36,531 nt of DNA from Halanaerobiales bacterium. GTDB taxonomy: Bacteria; Bacillota; Halanaerobiia; Halanaerobiales; DTU029. The notes under the pieces were generated by a model, which ran no database searches, was not told the DNA's origin, and saw only the letters and a list, made by a program, of their open reading frames with translations. Made by a program: the position numbers and the translations under genes. Position 1 is the stretch's first letter. Each line of letters starts with the position of its first letter. This document shows positions 34,696 through 36,531 of the stretch, piece by piece. Location: positions 1 through 36,531 of the forward strand of contig JAKSCG010000255.1 in the NCBI GenBank assembly GCA_022360715.1. The letters are read 5' to 3'.

Positions 34696-35910
34696 ATGAA
34701 AATCAATCAGCTTGTTCTAAAAAAACAGAGCCAGTTTGGAATTGGTATTCTAGTATTATTAATTATTATATCTAATGCCTATTTGTTTTTTAAGATCTCT
34801 ACTACTAAAATATATCAGTTAGAATTACTAATTCCGATCATAATTGTTCTTCTGGCAATATATACCGGATTAGTTACCTTAAACTTTATTACAAATAAAA
34901 TGTCACGACAAATTAAAAAAATAGAACAAACGACTAATAATTATCAACTATTTTTAAATCAAACAGCCACTTCAACTGAAAAAATGTTAACTGGTTCGGA
35001 TGCCCTTAGTCAAGATATTGAGAATTCTTTTAAGCTAATTAAAGGAATCTCAAAGGTCAATCAACAAGGTTATAATGCGCTCAAAGAAATTATCAAACCA
35101 ATGGAGGATTCGGCGCAAGGCGTTAACCAGATTGCTCAATCAATTGAGGAGATCACCAGGGTGCTGGCTAATCTTGTTTCTCATTCTGAAAAAATCAGTA
35201 ACCGAGCTACCGCTAGTTTTACCAAGATGAAAGAAACGAATAGCTTTATCAAAGATGGTAATAGTATTCTTAATCAAACCCTGGAGACGATGAATTCTTT
35301 GCAGAAAAGACTGGAAAAAATTGATGATATTTCTGCATCAATAGCAGAAATTACTGAACAAACTAATTTACTGGCTTTAAATGCTGCGATTGAGGCGGCC
35401 CGAGCCGGAGAACACGGACGGGGTTTTTCGGTGGTGGCAGAAGAGATCAGGGAATTAGCCGAAAAAAGCCATAATTCAACTAATGAGATCCAACAAATTT
35501 TAAACGGGATTAAAGACAATTCGATTAAAGTGCAGAATCTATTGGTCAACCAGACTGCCGAAATCGATAGTGTCAAACAAGTCTTTGATAAAATAACCAA
35601 TAATGCCGATGGAGTTTATTCTTCGCTGGAAACAATGTTAGAATTAGCCGAAGGTCAAACTACTCAAAGTGAAAAAGCAACTGTATCAGCTAAAGAAATA
35701 TCGCTCAATACGGAAGGAGTTTCAACTAAAATTGGCAAGATTCATAGTATTATTGAGGAGTCGGACGGACAATTTGCTCAAACTAATCAAGTCAGTCAAG
35801 AACTGGATCAGTCAATAACTGAGATTACCAAAAATCATCAGGTCCTGGCCGATCGAATTCGACAACACATCGATAATTATGATGAAATTACCGTGCTGTT
35901 GAAACATTAA
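34696..35910 (+). CDS. Methyl-accepting protein without external sensor domain
   Basis: A 404-residue chemoreceptor-type protein. Two membrane segments (about 14-33 and 43-65) are joined by only about ten residues, so there is no periplasmic or external ligand domain and no clear HAMP domain. The rest is coiled coil with the strongly conserved signalling tip [20 protein letters not shown] and [18 protein letters not shown] at about 220-258. It may sense membrane state or cytoplasmic signals, or work with other receptors. ATG 34696 follows AGAAGGAG; ATG 34663 in the same frame has no ribosome binding site. No che gene is next to it. Confidence 0.9.
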   Translation: MKINQLVLKKQSQFGIGILVLLIIISNAYLFFKISTTKIYQLELLIPIIIVLLAIYTGLVTLNFITNKMSRQIKKIEQTTNNYQLFLNQTATSTEKMLTGSDALSQDIENSFKLIKGISKVNQQGYNALKEIIKPMEDSAQGVNQIAQSIEEITRVLANLVSHSEKISNRATASFTKMKETNSFIKDGNSILNQTLETMNSLQKRLEKIDDISASIAEITEQTNLLALNAAIEAARAGEHGRGFSVVAEEIRELAEKSHNSTNEIQQILNGIKDNSIKVQNLLVNQTAEIDSVKQVFDKITNNADGVYSSLETMLELAEGQTTQSEKATVSAKEISLNTEGVSTKIGKIHSIIEESDGQFAQTNQVSQELDQSITEITKNHQVLADRIRQHIDNYDEITVLLKH

Positions 35911-36236
35911 TAAGCCTGCCAAGTTAACTCAAATTCTAGGTGGAAAAATCATAGAAAACTTTGTGATTTAATTGCTTATTATTTGAATAATTGCTTGATA
36001 ATTAAACATTATTGTTATGACCCGATTTTTCGGGGGAGACTACTAAAGCCACCTTAGATTTTACCAGGCTAAATATTTGGCTGATCAATCGAGAAGCCAG
36101 TATTTACAGAGGGTTAGAGCATGTTAATTAGGCAAAAGTCAAAAACTTCAAATTGGTTGGTAAAATTTCTTTGAAATGTAGACATACCGAGGTATTATAG
36201 TGTATACTAAATTTAAAGAATGGCTATTTTACGAGT
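35911..36236 (+). promoter_or_regulatory. AT-rich leader region of the CRISPR array
   Basis: This 326-base non-coding stretch precedes the first repeat. TTGAAA (36171-36176), 16 bp and TATTAT (36193-36198) form a probable promoter reading into the array, with transcription starting about 30 bases before repeat 1. A small hairpin CCCGA-TTTT-TCGGG lies at 36021-36034. The frame 36021-36131 is open for 36 codons but has no start and is not called as a gene. Confidence 0.6.
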
Positions 36237-36531
36237 AATTAACCTTAACATGAGATGTATTTAAACGATCCATTATTCTCCTCCTCAAGAAGCATCTTAT
36301 CAATTAACCTTAACATGAGATGTATTTAAACTAAAAAGCATTATTAACATAATTGGTCAGAATAGCAAAATTAACCTTAACATGAGATGTATTTAAACCC
36401 AAGTCTCTATGCAAACTTTTGGGACCTCTGACTAAATTAACCTTAACATGAGATGTATTTAAACATGTCAGAACTACTTGAATTCGCACGATGTTCCAGC
36501 AATTAACCTTAACATGAGATGTATTTAAACT
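36237..36531 (+). CRISPR. CRISPR array, first five repeats (continues past the window)
   Basis: Five identical 30-bp repeats start at 36237, 36302, 36369, 36435 and 36501. Each begins AATTAACCTTAAC and ends GATGTATTTAAAC. The four spacers (36267-36301, 36332-36368, 36399-36434, 36465-36500) are 35, 37, 36 and 36 bp long and unrelated. The 3' end ATTTAAAC resembles the 8-base crRNA handle of type I-B repeats, and the AT-rich leader with a promoter lies upstream, so the array is read on the + strand and the visible spacers are probably the newest. No cas gene is in the window, so the type cannot be fixed. Confidence 0.97.

Noticed and set aside
36021..36131. Open frame of 36 codons in the CRISPR leader as a small gene or transposase remnant
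   Set aside because: No start codon or ribosome binding site, and I recognise no family in it.

Overview
The window looks like chromosome of an AT-rich, low-GC, strictly anaerobic, probably halophilic bacterium of the Halanaerobiales type (a diderm Firmicute). This is inferred from four things: a selenocysteine-containing glycine betaine reductase set beside a betaine-type transporter; Firmicute-type markers (PyrR attenuators, PyrK/PyrD type 1B, TepA-YlzJ-FtsK order, RodZ-like protein); TolC-family outer-membrane proteins that require an outer membrane; and strong Shine-Dalgarno sites with many TTG/GTG starts. All protein genes are on the + strand; only two tRNAs are on the minus strand.

Layout. 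1-606: tail of an unrecognised gene. 695-5164: betaine reductase specific subunits GrdI and GrdH (GrdH reads through an in-frame UGA as selenocysteine) and a BCCT transporter, with tandem palindromes on the promoter in front and a perfect 43-base palindrome behind. 5176-5914: TetR-type regulator with its own palindrome. 5926-10179: pyrimidine operon pyrB-pyrC-pyrK-pyrD behind two tandem PyrR-type attenuators. 10254-11818: DppA-like D-aminopeptidase and a GNAT acetyltransferase. 11902-16877: tepA, ylzJ, a Na/Pi-cotransporter-like protein, uppP and ftsK/spoIIIE. 16906-20412: nucleoside-type (BmpA/NupOPQ class) ABC importer without a binding protein; the two permease genes meet at a run of 19 A. 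20554-21369: RodZ-like protein. 21456-21691 (minus): tRNA-Tyr and tRNA-Glu with a clear promoter. 21932-23878: a TIGR04086-like membrane protein and an SNF2-type helicase. 23928-24059: a 132-bp element bounded by 17-bp inverted repeats. 24147-25340: ornithine aminotransferase. 25482-32969: MacAB-TolC-like export operon with two different TolC-family genes, followed by a two-component system. 33080-34483: secreted alpha/beta hydrolase and its probable TetR repressor. 34696-35910: a methyl-accepting protein without an external sensor domain. 36237-window end: the first five repeats of a CRISPR array with a leader promoter; no cas gene is in view.

How it fits together. The betaine block would import glycine betaine and reductively cleave it to acetyl phosphate and trimethylamine, but the shared components GrdA, GrdC and GrdD are not here. 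The pyr block makes orotate from carbamoyl phosphate and aspartate; the nucleoside importer may salvage related compounds. The export block has inner-membrane ATPase and permease, adaptor and outer-membrane channel, with an adjacent sensor pair that could control it.

Most worth a second look: the A19 tract whose length decides whether the two permeases are separate, stop-start coupled or fused; the pairing of a normal TolC with a TolC-like protein that seems to lack both beta-barrel segments; hairpins that would hide the start codon at 12967 or the ribosome binding site at 21920; the helicase whose best-placed start codon is ATT; and the 132-bp inverted-repeat element. I did not identify a clearly new multi-gene system. 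All statements come from reading the sequence; no database search was run.
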